Shown piece after piece: positions 50,124 to 58,017 of a stretch of DNA of 64,000 bases. Source of the DNA: Nocardia arthritidis (lineage in GTDB: Bacteria > Actinomycetota > Actinomycetes > Mycobacteriales > Mycobacteriaceae). Every line of letters begins with the position of its first letter. The first letter of the stretch is position 1. The stretch is from assembly GCF_011801145.1 (NCBI RefSeq), contig NZ_CP046172.1:1984001-2048000 (forward strand). The letters run 5' to 3'. The notes under the pieces were generated by a model. The model had not been told where the DNA came from. It worked only from the letters and a program-made list of their open reading frames with translations, and did not search any database. A program made the translations under genes and the position numbers.

Positions 50124-50413
50124 ATTTCTGCCCTCTCGAATTGCATTATCCCGCACCGGGATTCGGTGCGACACGCATCAATCGTGCCCTCCGAGTTCGT
50201 CCGGTCCAAGGGCAGAACGTCACCTGATGTCCTCACATCCGATGCGATGGCTCAGCCGGTGTGCTGCTTCGCCCCCGGGCAATCGAGCCTGGAATCCGTT
50301 GGCTTGGTTGCCCGTTGCGGGGCCGAATCGAGACCGTCAGGTCGGTGGCTGGTCGCTGCCGCCAGCCACCGACCGACGCCTCAGTCACCTCCTTTCGGTC
50401 GCAACATCGAGAT

Positions 50414-51493
50414 TCAGAGCAGCCAGGGGTTGCCGGTGCATGCCAGGTCGGGATGGGCGACCGGGTCCAGTGCGTGCAGCGCGATCGATATGGCTCTCGG
50501 CGAGAAGAGCATCGAGTTGTGGTCGGAGGTGTCCTGTGGGCAACCGTCTTGCAGGACAACGTTATCGACGGTCGCGCCGGGTCCCGGCGTGAGGAACGTC
50601 TTGTCGAACGGGGTGGACACCTCGTCGTAGCGGTCGCCGACGATGGTGTAGTCGACACCCGGCATGGTGTCGCCGCCCTCGTTCAGCTCCAGGATCACCG
50701 GCGAGTCGTACACCTGCTGGATTCCGCCCGCGCCCATGGCTTGGGTGAACGGCACATGCAGATCGATGACGCCGGGCGGGAGTTTGCTCTGGATGGCCAA
50801 GATGAGCGTGCCGAATCCGTCGAGCGAGGTGCCGTGATTGGTGCCACCGTAGGTGATGAGGTGTTTGACCTTGTTGCGGGCCGGATCGTCAGGGTTCGCG
50901 CCGCCATTGAACTTCAAATACCGGCGTGCCTCCACGGCGCCCTGAGAGTGCGCGATCATATCCACCTGATCGGCGCCGGTCGCGGCGAGCACACGGTCGA
51001 CGAAGACGGCCAGTTGTCCGGTCGACTCCGGGATGTCACCGGTGGCGCCGGGTAGTAGTGCGTCGAGTCCGGGCCCGGGGACATTGGGGCGACCGAAATT
51101 GAAGGTGAATACGCAGTAGCCCGCCCGCGCGAGTTGTGGGGACATGCCGGCGTACGCGCCGTAGGCGTTCGCCCAAGTTCCGTGCACGAGTACGACCGGG
51201 CGCGGATGGGCGCCGTCGGGTTTGCATCCCCAGTTGTTGGCGCCCTGCGGCGCGACGTCGGGGTTGAAGAACCCGTAGGCGAAGGCGGCCGTTTCGTCCG
51301 GCAGTTCCGGGCCGTATCCGATGGTGTCGGCGGAATGCGAGCCCGCGTATCCCGGTGCGACCCGGGGCGGATTCGGGATCGGCTCGGCCGATGCCACCGC
51401 GGTGCTCACGCCGAACGTCGCGGACGCGGCCAACACGGCGCAGATGATTCGGTTGACCGACTGCGCCACAGCCGGTTTCGCGCCGCGGCTCAT
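50414..51493 (-). CDS. Secreted lipase/esterase (alpha/beta hydrolase)
   Basis: 359 residues. The signal peptide is at 1-37 (Arg/Lys start, hydrophobic core AVLAASATFGVSTAVA, cleavage after ASA). The mature part has VVLVHGTWAN (oxyanion region), the nucleophile elbow AHS183QGA, and a C-terminal SDHNSML that supplies the catalytic His. This fits the secreted class 2-type lipases of Streptomyces and Nocardia. Its ATG overlaps the stop of the SnoaL-like gene by 4 bp (ATGA), so the two are co-translated. The divergent GlxA-type regulator is a plausible controller. Confidence 0.88.
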   Translation of the reverse strand: MSRGAKPAVAQSVNRIICAVLAASATFGVSTAVASAEPIPNPPRVAPGYAGSHSADTIGYGPELPDETAAFAYGFFNPDVAPQGANNWGCKPDGAHPRPVVLVHGTWANAYGAYAGMSPQLARAGYCVFTFNFGRPNVPGPGLDALLPGATGDIPESTGQLAVFVDRVLAATGADQVDMIAHSQGAVEARRYLKFNGGANPDDPARNKVKHLITYGGTNHGTSLDGFGTLILAIQSKLPPGVIDLHVPFTQAMGAGGIQQVYDSPVILELNEGGDTMPGVDYTIVGDRYDEVSTPFDKTFLTPGPGATVDNVVLQDGCPQDTSDHNSMLFSPRAISIALHALDPVAHPDLACTGNPWLL

Positions 51494-52008
51494 CGCCGCA
51501 CTCCGATCCCGTAGCCGGGGACATTGATCCCCGGCACATCGGCGCCCAGCGCGATCGCCTGGCTGAGCACATTGTGGTACTGCTTCACCGAGGCGATGCC
51601 ACCGTCGCGGAAGCAGACCTCACCGACGAACTCGGCGTGATAGCCGCGCCCGCTCTCCCGCGCCGTCAACCGGCCATCGACCTCGGCGAGCCAGGCGTGC
51701 TCGGACGCGAACGGCCGGACCGCGATGCTCGTCACCAGCCCGACACTCCACAGCTCGGCCGTCCACGTCATCACGATGTCGCGCAGTTCGTCGCGTCCGA
51801 CGGCGCGCGCGGGCAAACCGGGCAGCTGCCACGGCACGTACATCACCACGTCGTCGGTGACCATATTCAGCACCGGCTCGAAGTCCTGGACGAACATCAG
51901 CTCGTAAAACCGTTCGACCGTTGCGCTTTCGTGTGTCGCGCCGATGTTCGCGCGTCGCCGATCACGTCCGGGTCCCCAGCGCCGCGGGAAGGTGGTCATG
52001 CTTGTCAT
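51490..52008 (-). CDS. SnoaL-like/NTF2-fold protein
   Basis: 172 residues. The segment ATVERFYELMFVQDFEPVLNMVTDDVVMYVPWQLPGLP, split into helix and strands, followed by AEFVGEVCFRDGGIASVKQYHNVL, is typical of SnoaL-like polyketide cyclase or ketosteroid-isomerase-like NTF2 folds. A catalytic role cannot be read from sequence. ATG 52008 is chosen because GGGAG lies 7 nt upstream. It is first gene of the lipase operon. Confidence 0.75.
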   Translation of the reverse strand: MTSMTTFPRRWGPGRDRRRANIGATHESATVERFYELMFVQDFEPVLNMVTDDVVMYVPWQLPGLPARAVGRDELRDIVMTWTAELWSVGLVTSIAVRPFASEHAWLAEVDGRLTARESGRGYHAEFVGEVCFRDGGIASVKQYHNVLSQAIALGADVPGINVPGYGIGVRR

Positions 52009-52106
52009 CACGTAACTCCCTTCGGACAATCCGGCCGAGTTGGTCGGTCGATCAATAGTCCTGGGCAAATTGATGGCAAACGAGTGGCGGGCTTGCCGCC
52101 TTTCGA

Positions 52107-52118
52107 TAAGATCGCGAC
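52107..52118 (+). promoter_or_regulatory. Candidate -10 element for a leaderless glxA-type transcript
   Basis: TAAGAT at 52107-52112 lies 6 nt before the ATG at 52119, and there is no ribosome site. Transcription would start at or beside the A of ATG. The -35 region is weak, as expected for a regulated promoter. The rest of the 110-bp divergent region should contain the lipase-operon promoter. Confidence 0.4.
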
Positions 52119-53078
52119 ATGCGAGTAGTCGCGATCACCATTCCCGACGGTGTGAACGCCTTCGATGCGGTCTCCGGCGGCCAGATCTTCGCGGCAGCCC
52201 GGCTACCGGACGGCTCTCCCTGCTATGACGTGCGGTTTTGCGGTGAGCCCACCGATGCGCTGGCATCCGGTCAGCAATGCTTTTCGTTGCGACCGAAATG
52301 GCCATTCGCCGCCGTCGACGAGGCGGACACCGTGATCGTCCCCGCCGCCGCCAGCATCTTCGACCCACCCGCCCCGCGGCTGGCCGATGCCATCGAGCGG
52401 GCCGTGGGCCGCGGCGCCCGGGTCGCGTCGATCTGCACCGGTGCCTTCGCACTGGGCGCCCTGGGCCTGCTCGACGGACTCCGCGCGACAACTCATTGGC
52501 AGTACTGCGACGAGCTTGCGCGACGGTATCCGCTCATCGAGGTCGACCCCGCGGTACTTTTCGTCGACAACAACACGATCCTCACCTCGGCGGGCGCGTC
52601 CGCGGGCATGGATATGTGCCTGCACATGGTCCGATGCGATTACGGATCGGCGGTCGCGACCGAAACCGCGCGCCGCATCGTGATGCCACCGCAACGTGCG
52701 GGCGGCCAGGCCCAGTTCATCAACCGCCACGTGCCGCCGCAGGGCGCGACGGCATTGCAGCCCGTGCTGACCTGGATCGAGGAACACCTCGAAAACCCGC
52801 TCACGCTGGCCGATATCGCCAACCACGCCGGACTCAGCATTCGAACCCTGCAGCGCCGCTTCCGAACTCAGCTCGGCACGACCGCGCTGCAATGGCTGCT
52901 GAGCGCCCGCATCCACCGTGCACAGCAACTGCTGGAGACCACCGACCTGCCGATCGAGCGCATCGCCGACGAATCGGGCTTCGGCTCGGTGGTGACGTTG
53001 CGGCACCACTTCACCCGTACTGTCGGCACGGCGCCTCGGAATTATCGAAGGACCTTCGGGGCTCCTTCGGCGGTTTAG
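52119..53078 (+). CDS. GlxA-type AraC-family regulator (DJ-1/PfpI plus helix-turn-helix)
   Basis: 319 residues. The N-terminal DJ-1/PfpI-like domain (1-190) keeps the nucleophile-elbow Cys in VASICTGAFALGALGLLDG and the following ATTHW. The C-terminal AraC/XylS helix-turn-helix pair (about 215-310) has LTLADIANHAGLSIRTLQRRFR and IERIADESGFGSVVTLRHHF. Proteins of this build act as transcription regulators in which the DJ-1 domain senses a ligand. It is divergent from the SnoaL/lipase operon with 110 bp between, and probably regulates it (inference). Confidence 0.9.
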   Translation: MRVVAITIPDGVNAFDAVSGGQIFAAARLPDGSPCYDVRFCGEPTDALASGQQCFSLRPKWPFAAVDEADTVIVPAAASIFDPPAPRLADAIERAVGRGARVASICTGAFALGALGLLDGLRATTHWQYCDELARRYPLIEVDPAVLFVDNNTILTSAGASAGMDMCLHMVRCDYGSAVATETARRIVMPPQRAGGQAQFINRHVPPQGATALQPVLTWIEEHLENPLTLADIANHAGLSIRTLQRRFRTQLGTTALQWLLSARIHRAQQLLETTDLPIERIADESGFGSVVTLRHHFTRTVGTAPRNYRRTFGAPSAV

Positions 53079-53091
53079 CGTCCGGTCTGGA

Positions 53092-53148
53092 CGGACAAAA
53101 CCAGGCGATTTCGGCGAGTTTTCCGCTTATTCGCGCTAGTTTTGTCCG
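53092..53148. terminator. Inverted repeat between convergent genes
   Basis: CGGACAAAAC (53092-53101) and GTTTTGTCCG (53139-53148) are perfect 10-bp arms around a 37-nt loop. It lies between the end of the GlxA-type gene and the end of the lanthionine synthetase gene. A bidirectional terminator is likely, although the long loop is atypical. Confidence 0.45.
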
Positions 53149-53173
53149 CCTAGGCCGGTGTCCCGAACCAGGG

Positions 53174-55726
53174 TCAGAACGGTCCGATCGTGGGAGCGGG
53201 ATCCCCGGTGTGCAGGCGGCGGACGAAGCCGAGGATTCCGGCGCGGCCCGACGCCCAGGACATGTTGGAGGACTGGTCGGTTGGGCGACGGGGGAGGTCG
53301 TCGGGGTTGTCGGTTATGCCGCGGAGGAGGAGTTGGGTCATGGCGGAGTGGGCCGCCTCGGTGAAGCGGGCCTCGGCGGTGATGTCGGCGAGGCGCAGAA
53401 CGAAGTCGCCGACGCCCGCGATACCGCAGCAGGCGGTGGGGTGGGACAGGTAGGGGATCCACTCCGCGCATCTGTCGCCCGCGGCGACGGCGAGGTCCAA
53501 TGCTTCTGCGTCGGAGCGGCTTTCGGCTATGTCCAGGAGCGCGTTGCCGATTCCGGCGAGTCCGCGGCACCACGAGACGCACAGGGGGACAGCGGTTGTC
53601 CGGCCCGAACGTTCGATCAGCTGACGAGTTTGCCGGTACAGCACCGGAGTTCGGGTGTCGATCCCGGAAAGCTCCGGTTCGATGACGCCAGCGCGGATCA
53701 TATGCAGCAGCGCGGTGATGATTCCGGCCTGCCCGTGTCCGAGCCCGGCGGTGGTGTCCATTCCGGCGGCGACGGGCAGATCCTCTGCGGGATACCGTGA
53801 TTCGGCATCGGAGTGATCGGACAGCGCTTGCGCGCACTGGCGGGCCACCGCGAGGTGACGGTCCCGATCGTCCGGAACGGCCTCGGCGAGCAGGCAGTGT
53901 CCGAGTCCGACACCGGCCGCGCCGACGATGATATCGTCCCCATACGGTCGCCAATCGGCCGCTGGCCACGCCAAATCGGTTGGCAGTGTTGGTATTTCGA
54001 TCCCATCGGCGCGGACGCGGCGGAGCATGATCTCGATGCCGGTCGAACCGACGAACAAGCCGGGTTTGCTGCGCACCCAGCTCGCCGTCGCGGCGGTGAA
54101 TTGGGCCAGGCGGCCGACGGCTGCGGCGACATCGGGGCGATGCAGGTGGTGTCGGAGTTCGAGGGCGACGCCCGCGCCGCCGCGGTACACGTTCACCTCG
54201 GGCCACTCGCCCGCCGTTTCGAGCATCGTGTCGACCTCGGTGAGGATATCGTCGACGAGACGATCGGCGAGCTCGGCAGGCTCCATTCGTGTGATCCGGT
54301 CCGGAGTTCGGAATCCGTTGAACTGCCGCGGTTTTCCGGAACTCAGGATTCGTAGCGCCGCGGTTCGGCGATCGATATCCGCATCGAGCAGACCGGCGAC
54401 GCAGCGTATCGAGGGCGGCGGCTGGTCGCCGTAGATCCGCCGGATGGTCTGCAGTGCGCGCATGCGCGGCGCGTCCGGGTCGGGTCCGCCCATGACCGGA
54501 ACCGCGCCGGTCGCGGCGAACAGCAGCGTCATGCCGAGGGCGTACATATCGTCGGCGGGCGTGGCAGGCGCACCGGCCAACTGCCCCTGCGGCGAATATC
54601 CGGGGGTGCCGCCGGTGAAATGAATATCGTCGTGACCGCTCAGCCCGAAATCGATGAAGGTCGGCGCACTGGTGGCCTCCCGGATGACGACGTTCTTCGG
54701 CGACAGATCGGTGACAGTTATTCCGCGGTCGTGGATTTCGAGCAGGATGCGCGCCAAACGTTCCGCCAGCCGGTCGAGCGTCCGCGCTTCCCGATCCGCT
54801 TCGGACCTGGCCGGTCTGTACCGCCCATTGCGCGGGACGTCTTCGGTCAGATCGTGCTCGCCGTCGCAGCTGGTGACCAGATATTCATCGGATCCGTGCC
54901 GGAAATGATCGAAAAACCTTGGCACACCGTCGATTCCGGCGAGACGCTGGAGGACGAGCCGTTCGTTGCGCAGCCGCAGGCAGGCGTCCTCGCCGGAAGG
55001 GGCTTCGGCGGTGTAGGCGCGGGCCTGCTTGACGATGACCTGTTCTCCGGTGCGAATATCCTCGGCGCGATAGACATTGCCCTGGCCGGATTGTTTGAGA
55101 CCGTCCGTCGGGCGATAGTGGTCGCCGAGGATTTCGACCGGGCGGTCGTCGCTCGCGCCGAACGGATCCTCGGCCCACGGCGGTTGCTGATATGCCTGTT
55201 TGGCCAGCCCGTCGAAGATTTCGCCGTTCGGCCCGGTCATTCGGGTATTCAGGCTGCCGTCGGATTCCGCGACCAATTGTCGCTGGAATGGGCCGTAGCG
55301 ATAGTAGACGGGAGCGTCCGGACTGACGCGTCGATCGGAGAGGATCCGCGGTCCGGTTTCACCCCGGAGCAGTTCTGCCAGCTCTTTGCCGAGGCTCTGG
55401 ATCAGTGCGAGGTCCGGATATACGGTGAAGGCTTTGCCGATCGATCCCGAGGCGTCTCTGCCCTCGTTCAACGACATCAATACCTTCGACGATCGCGCCA
55501 ATTTGAAATTGCAACCGGCCGCCAGCAGCGCCGGGACCACTATCCGCGCGATCCGCTCGAACTGTGTGCTGCGAGCCGAAATATGTAGTTTCCATCCGTG
55601 CTCGGGCAACCTGACGTCCGGATTGTCCACGTATAGCCAAACCGGCGATCGACGCAGGCGGCGGCCGTACCCGGCCGCCGCCCACGCCACGGCCCGCTCG
55701 ATTTCGGAGTGCTCGGCATCCTTCAT
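53174..55726 (-). CDS. Lanthionine synthetase, LanL-like (lyase-kinase-cyclase) with a CCG zinc site
   Basis: 850 residues. The N-terminal pSer/pThr-lyase-type domain (about 1-195) is followed by a Ser/Thr kinase-like domain (about 205-470) with catalytic loop TD340LSPKN345 and D359FG. The C-terminal LanC-like cyclase (about 490-850) has GLGH664GQAG, SWC720RG and AC766C767G. Class III and IV lanthipeptide synthetases share this order. Class III cyclases have lost the zinc ligands, whereas here Cys720, Cys766 and a third position are kept, pointing to class IV. The third ligand position is Cys rather than the usual His (CCG instead of CHG), as in promiscuous ProcM-like LanM cyclases. It should dehydrate Ser/Thr by phosphorylation and elimination, then add Cys thiols. 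It lies 64 bp after three precursor genes on the same strand. GGAG lies 10 nt before ATG. No transporter or protease is adjacent. Confidence 0.92.
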   Translation of the reverse strand: MKDAEHSEIERAVAWAAAGYGRRLRRSPVWLYVDNPDVRLPEHGWKLHISARSTQFERIARIVVPALLAAGCNFKLARSSKVLMSLNEGRDASGSIGKAFTVYPDLALIQSLGKELAELLRGETGPRILSDRRVSPDAPVYYRYGPFQRQLVAESDGSLNTRMTGPNGEIFDGLAKQAYQQPPWAEDPFGASDDRPVEILGDHYRPTDGLKQSGQGNVYRAEDIRTGEQVIVKQARAYTAEAPSGEDACLRLRNERLVLQRLAGIDGVPRFFDHFRHGSDEYLVTSCDGEHDLTEDVPRNGRYRPARSEADREARTLDRLAERLARILLEIHDRGITVTDLSPKNVVIREATSAPTFIDFGLSGHDDIHFTGGTPGYSPQGQLAGAPATPADDMYALGMTLLFAATGAVPVMGGPDPDAPRMRALQTIRRIYGDQPPPSIRCVAGLLDADIDRRTAALRILSSGKPRQFNGFRTPDRITRMEPAELADRLVDDILTEVDTMLETAGEWPEVNVYRGGAGVALELRHHLHRPDVAAAVGRLAQFTAATASWVRSKPGLFVGSTGIEIMLRRVRADGIEIPTLPTDLAWPAADWRPYGDDIIVGAAGVGLGHCLLAEAVPDDRDRHLAVARQCAQALSDHSDAESRYPAEDLPVAAGMDTTAGLGHGQAGIITALLHMIRAGVIEPELSGIDTRTPVLYRQTRQLIERSGRTTAVPLCVSWCRGLAGIGNALLDIAESRSDAEALDLAVAAGDRCAEWIPYLSHPTACCGIAGVGDFVLRLADITAEARFTEAAHSAMTQLLLRGITDNPDDLPRRPTDQSSNMSWASGRAGILGFVRRLHTGDPAPTIGPF

Positions 55727-55762
55727 GCGAACACTGCTCCTTCAGAATTACCGTGCACAGTA

Positions 55763-55780
55763 CCGATCATCGATTATCGG
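55763..55780. repeat. Imperfect 18-bp palindrome between lanA3 and lanL
   Basis: CCGAT-c-ATCGAT-t-ATCGG forms a short stem with a single mismatch in the 64-bp gap between the last precursor gene and the synthetase gene. It could attenuate read-through and favour peptide over enzyme. The stem is weak, and no U-tract follows. Confidence 0.35.
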
Positions 55781-55790
55781 GCTGTATCAA

Positions 55791-55961
55791 TCAATTGAAT
55801 TCGAAATGGCCGGTGCCGATGCAACCCCACGATTCCGGATCGCAATAGCTGGTGTGCGGACATGCGACCGCGTACAGCTGATCGACATCGCCGAAGGTGA
55901 TATCCGGTTCGACCGTGGTCGAGCCCGCATCGCGGGGAGCCAGTTCAAGCAGGGTTTTCAT
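55791..55961 (-). CDS. Lanthipeptide precursor 3
   Basis: 56 residues, too short for routine gene callers. The leader starts MKTLLELAPR and continues with GSTTVEPDI, matching the other two precursors. The core from about residue 33 has C34, T37, C40, S44, C47, T50: the pattern C-x2-[ST]-x2-C-x3-[ST]-x2-C-x2-[ST]. Two [ST]-x2-C pairs could form (methyl)lanthionine rings. The tail GHFEFN is unique to this copy. It lies 12 bp after precursor 2 and 64 bp before the synthetase. Confidence 0.85.
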   Translation of the reverse strand: MKTLLELAPRDAGSTTVEPDITFGDVDQLYAVACPHTSYCDPESWGCIGTGHFEFN

Positions 55962-55973
55962 TTCAAATATCTT

Positions 55974-56150
55974 TCACTCGTTGGTCGGTGCGATACAGCT
56001 GTGGTAGCAGTACGCCGAATCGGTCCCGCAATAGCAGCTGGTGAGGCATGCGTTCACCTCGTGCAACTGAAGTGTGTCGGGGAATTCGATATCCGCTTCG
56101 ACTGTATCCGAGCCCGCGCATCGCGGGGCCAGCTCGAGCAGAGTTGTCAT
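55974..56150 (-). CDS. Lanthipeptide precursor 2
   Basis: 58 residues from ATG 56150. The open frame reaches 56258, but that extension overlaps precursor 1 in another frame, and the leader consensus starts at 56150. The leader starts MTTLLELAPR and includes GSDTVEADIEF. The core has C35, S38, C41, S45, C48, S51, in exactly the same register as precursor 1, plus extra Cys at 39 and 52 and extra Thr/Ser. It is therefore the most Cys-rich of the three, with capacity for more rings. It is preceded by a weak GAGA site and lies 28 bp after precursor 1. Confidence 0.88.
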   Translation of the reverse strand: MTTLLELAPRCAGSDTVEADIEFPDTLQLHEVNACLTSCYCGTDSAYCYHSCIAPTNE

Positions 56151-56178
56151 GACAAAGTAATTTTCTCTCGTCGGGTTA

Positions 56179-56337
56179 TCAGGCGGTGCCGAAACAGGCA
56201 TCCGTGCCATACACGCAGTACGCGGATTCTCGGCATGCGTTCGCTCGGTGCAAATCATAAGGACCGGAGAATTCGATATCGGTTTCGACCGTATCCGAGC
56301 TCACAAAGCGAGGGGATAATTCCAGCAGTGCTTCCAT
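56179..56337 (-). CDS. Lanthipeptide precursor 1
   Basis: 52 residues, first gene of the lan operon. The leader starts MEALLELSPR, then SSDTVETDIEF and an acidic, Tyr/His-containing stretch. The core ANACRESAYC... has C35, S38, C41, T45, C48, T51, matching the shared pattern. The ATG at 56337 has GAAGG 7 nt upstream. LLEL-containing leaders recall the conserved hydrophobic leader motif of class III/IV precursors. No double-Gly or obvious protease site is seen, so maturation would need a protease encoded elsewhere. Confidence 0.88.
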   Translation of the reverse strand: MEALLELSPRFVSSDTVETDIEFSGPYDLHRANACRESAYCVYGTDACFGTA

Positions 56338-56433
56338 TTAAATACCTTCATTCGTGAAACACGGTGAATAAAGACCCATGGCAGCGCACGGCGCAAACCG
56401 TTACGGTTGCCAAGGGGGTGTGGAATGACTGGT

Positions 56434-56481
56434 GGTCCCGGACGACTCGCCAGCCTCGACCGACGGTCCCGGATCGACTCG
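56434..56481. repeat. Direct repeat in the lan operon leader region
   Basis: GGTCCCGGA-CGACTCG at 56434-56449 recurs as GGTCCCGGATCGACTCG at 56465-56481, one base longer, with a 31-bp period (about three helical turns). A 13-bp palindrome AACCGT-T-ACGGTT follows at 56396-56408. Both lie downstream of the lan promoter within the roughly 155-nt leader, where an activator, repressor or RNA element could act. Confidence 0.5.
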
Positions 56482-56501
56482 TCTGCCCAAGTGGTCTGCC
56501 A

Positions 56502-56531
56502 ATCATATGACGTCCTACGAATCCGTGTCAA
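56502..56531 (-). promoter_or_regulatory. Near-consensus promoter of the lanthipeptide operon
   Basis: Reading the minus strand, TTGACA (56531-56526) is followed after 18 bp by TATGAT (56507-56502). The -35 is perfect and the -10 differs from consensus at one base. Transcription would start near 56495, giving a leader of about 155 nt before precursor 1. It separates the lan operon from the decarboxylase gene ending at 56600. Confidence 0.7.
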
Positions 56532-56599
56532 CGGCAAGGTTTTTCGTGGCCAATGCGATTCGGTGCCGCCCGCACGCCGGTCGGATCGGGTGAAAAGCC

Positions 56600-58006
56600 C
56601 TATCGCCGTGGTGCTTTCACAGAGCCGATCCGAGAGTCCGGGCCCGAGCTGTACTTCCGCGCCAACTCGCGCAGCCGGAAGAGCAGTTCCGGTGTAGCCG
56701 AAAGGCTTTCCGGTTTCATCAGCACGCTGCGGAGGATGCGAGCGTCCGGGCGATCGGGCGTCACACCGGTATCGCGGAGCGCGAAATCGTTTGCCCGCAC
56801 ACGCAGTAACGCCACATAGACCGGATCGGTGTCGGTCATGCCCGCTGTCATGAGAGCGGCGGATGCGGCGTCCAATGCGGTTAGGGTTCGCGGCTGGGCG
56901 GGGTAGTAGGTGACGATATCGAGGTCCGGCTCCTGATACAGCCGCAACACCGGGTCGTGGCGCAATTCCGCCGCCCAGCGCAATGCGGCCTGCCGACCAG
57001 GGGTCAGTACCGCGCCCAGGCCGTCGGGGGTGAGTGGGAAGACCCGCAATGTGAGCCACAGTGCCGCGGCGGCCGCGCCGGATCGCGAACACTCGAGGCT
57101 CAACTCGCCGGGATGCAGCTCGCCGGACGTGAAATAGGTGTAAGGGGAGTCGTGCAGGAAGAAGCGGCCGACCTCGGCGTCGCGATACAGCACGGCCCCG
57201 CAGCCATAAGGTTGCAGTCCATGTTTGTGCGGGTCGACGACGACCGAGTCGCAGTCTCCGATGGCCCGCCACGGAGCCGGATCGAGAATCGAGGCATCGC
57301 TTTCCGCGATTGTCTTGTGGAAGCCCCCGTAGGCGGCATCGACATGAACCCGGACCCCGTGACGACGGGCGAGGGGGAGGATCTCGTGCACCGGGTCGAC
57401 CGCACCCAATGCGGTGGTGCCGACGGTCACGACCACCGTGCCGACCCGTCCGGTGCGCAACGTCTGCTCGAGCGCTGCGAGGTCCAGGCGGCCGCGTTCG
57501 TCGACCGCGACGGGGTAGGCCGGAATATTCAGGACGTGACACATTCGGGCATGGGTGTAATGGGCGTCGGCGCTGAACGCGACACCCGCGCTCGGATGGC
57601 TTTCGCGAGCGACGTAGAGCGCCTGCAGGTTTCCGAGAGTGCCGCTGGATGTCAAGTGGCCGAAGGGAATCGGCAACCCGAACATGGCGGCCAGCTGTTC
57701 GATGACCTCCCGCTCCAACGCGGCGGTCGCCGGACCGCCGTCCAGCGCATGGTTGTTGGGATTGGCCAGCATCGCAGTCAGATAGCCGAGGGCCGCGACC
57801 GGATGCGGCGGCTTGAGCATCTGTCCGACGTAGCGCGGATGAAAGAACGGGTAGGTGTCACGCAGCCGCCCGGCGAGTTCGGCGAAGGCGTCGCCGAGCC
57901 GTTCCTCGTCCACCGCACATGCCGGATGGGCGGCGAAATCCGGCCAGCGGCCGGTCCATTCCCGGTGGGCGGCCACCGACCGTGGCAGCCAATTCGCGAA
58001 ATCCAT
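56600..58006 (-). CDS. PLP-dependent group II amino-acid decarboxylase (second of two)
   Basis: 468 residues. The PLP-binding Lys261 lies in VVDPHK261HGLQPYG; upstream VGTTALGAVDP and HVDAAYGG carry the residues that stack on and hold the cofactor ring. This is the Pyridoxal_deC family, which decarboxylates aromatic or acidic amino acids (Asp, Glu, diaminobutyrate, Trp, Tyr). The substrate is not decided by these motifs. HVDAAYGGF is typical of tyrosine/aspartate-type members. The ATG at 58006 has AAGG 6 nt upstream; the open frame to 58717 is antisense-like noise overlapping the next gene. It follows decarboxylase 1 after only 11 bp. Confidence 0.9.
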   Translation of the reverse strand: MDFANWLPRSVAAHREWTGRWPDFAAHPACAVDEERLGDAFAELAGRLRDTYPFFHPRYVGQMLKPPHPVAALGYLTAMLANPNNHALDGGPATAALEREVIEQLAAMFGLPIPFGHLTSSGTLGNLQALYVARESHPSAGVAFSADAHYTHARMCHVLNIPAYPVAVDERGRLDLAALEQTLRTGRVGTVVVTVGTTALGAVDPVHEILPLARRHGVRVHVDAAYGGFHKTIAESDASILDPAPWRAIGDCDSVVVDPHKHGLQPYGCGAVLYRDAEVGRFFLHDSPYTYFTSGELHPGELSLECSRSGAAAAALWLTLRVFPLTPDGLGAVLTPGRQAALRWAAELRHDPVLRLYQEPDLDIVTYYPAQPRTLTALDAASAALMTAGMTDTDPVYVALLRVRANDFALRDTGVTPDRPDARILRSVLMKPESLSATPELLFRLRELARKYSSGPDSRIGSVKAPRR

Positions 58007-58017
58007 TCGATGCCTTA

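Noticed and set aside
53174..55726. Class III (LanKC) assignment of the lanthionine synthetase
   Set aside because: Class III cyclases lack zinc ligands, while this cyclase keeps two Cys ligand positions and a CCG motif. Also, the precursors lack the S-x2-S-x3-C labionin pattern.
56151..56258. Longer start for lanthipeptide precursor 2
   Set aside because: The extension overlaps precursor 1 out of frame, and the leader consensus begins precisely at ATG 56150.
55386..56357. 323-codon plus-strand frame covering the lanthipeptide precursor region
   Set aside because: It has no ribosome site or family motif and is antisense to three precursors with a mutually conserved pattern, which is far stronger evidence.
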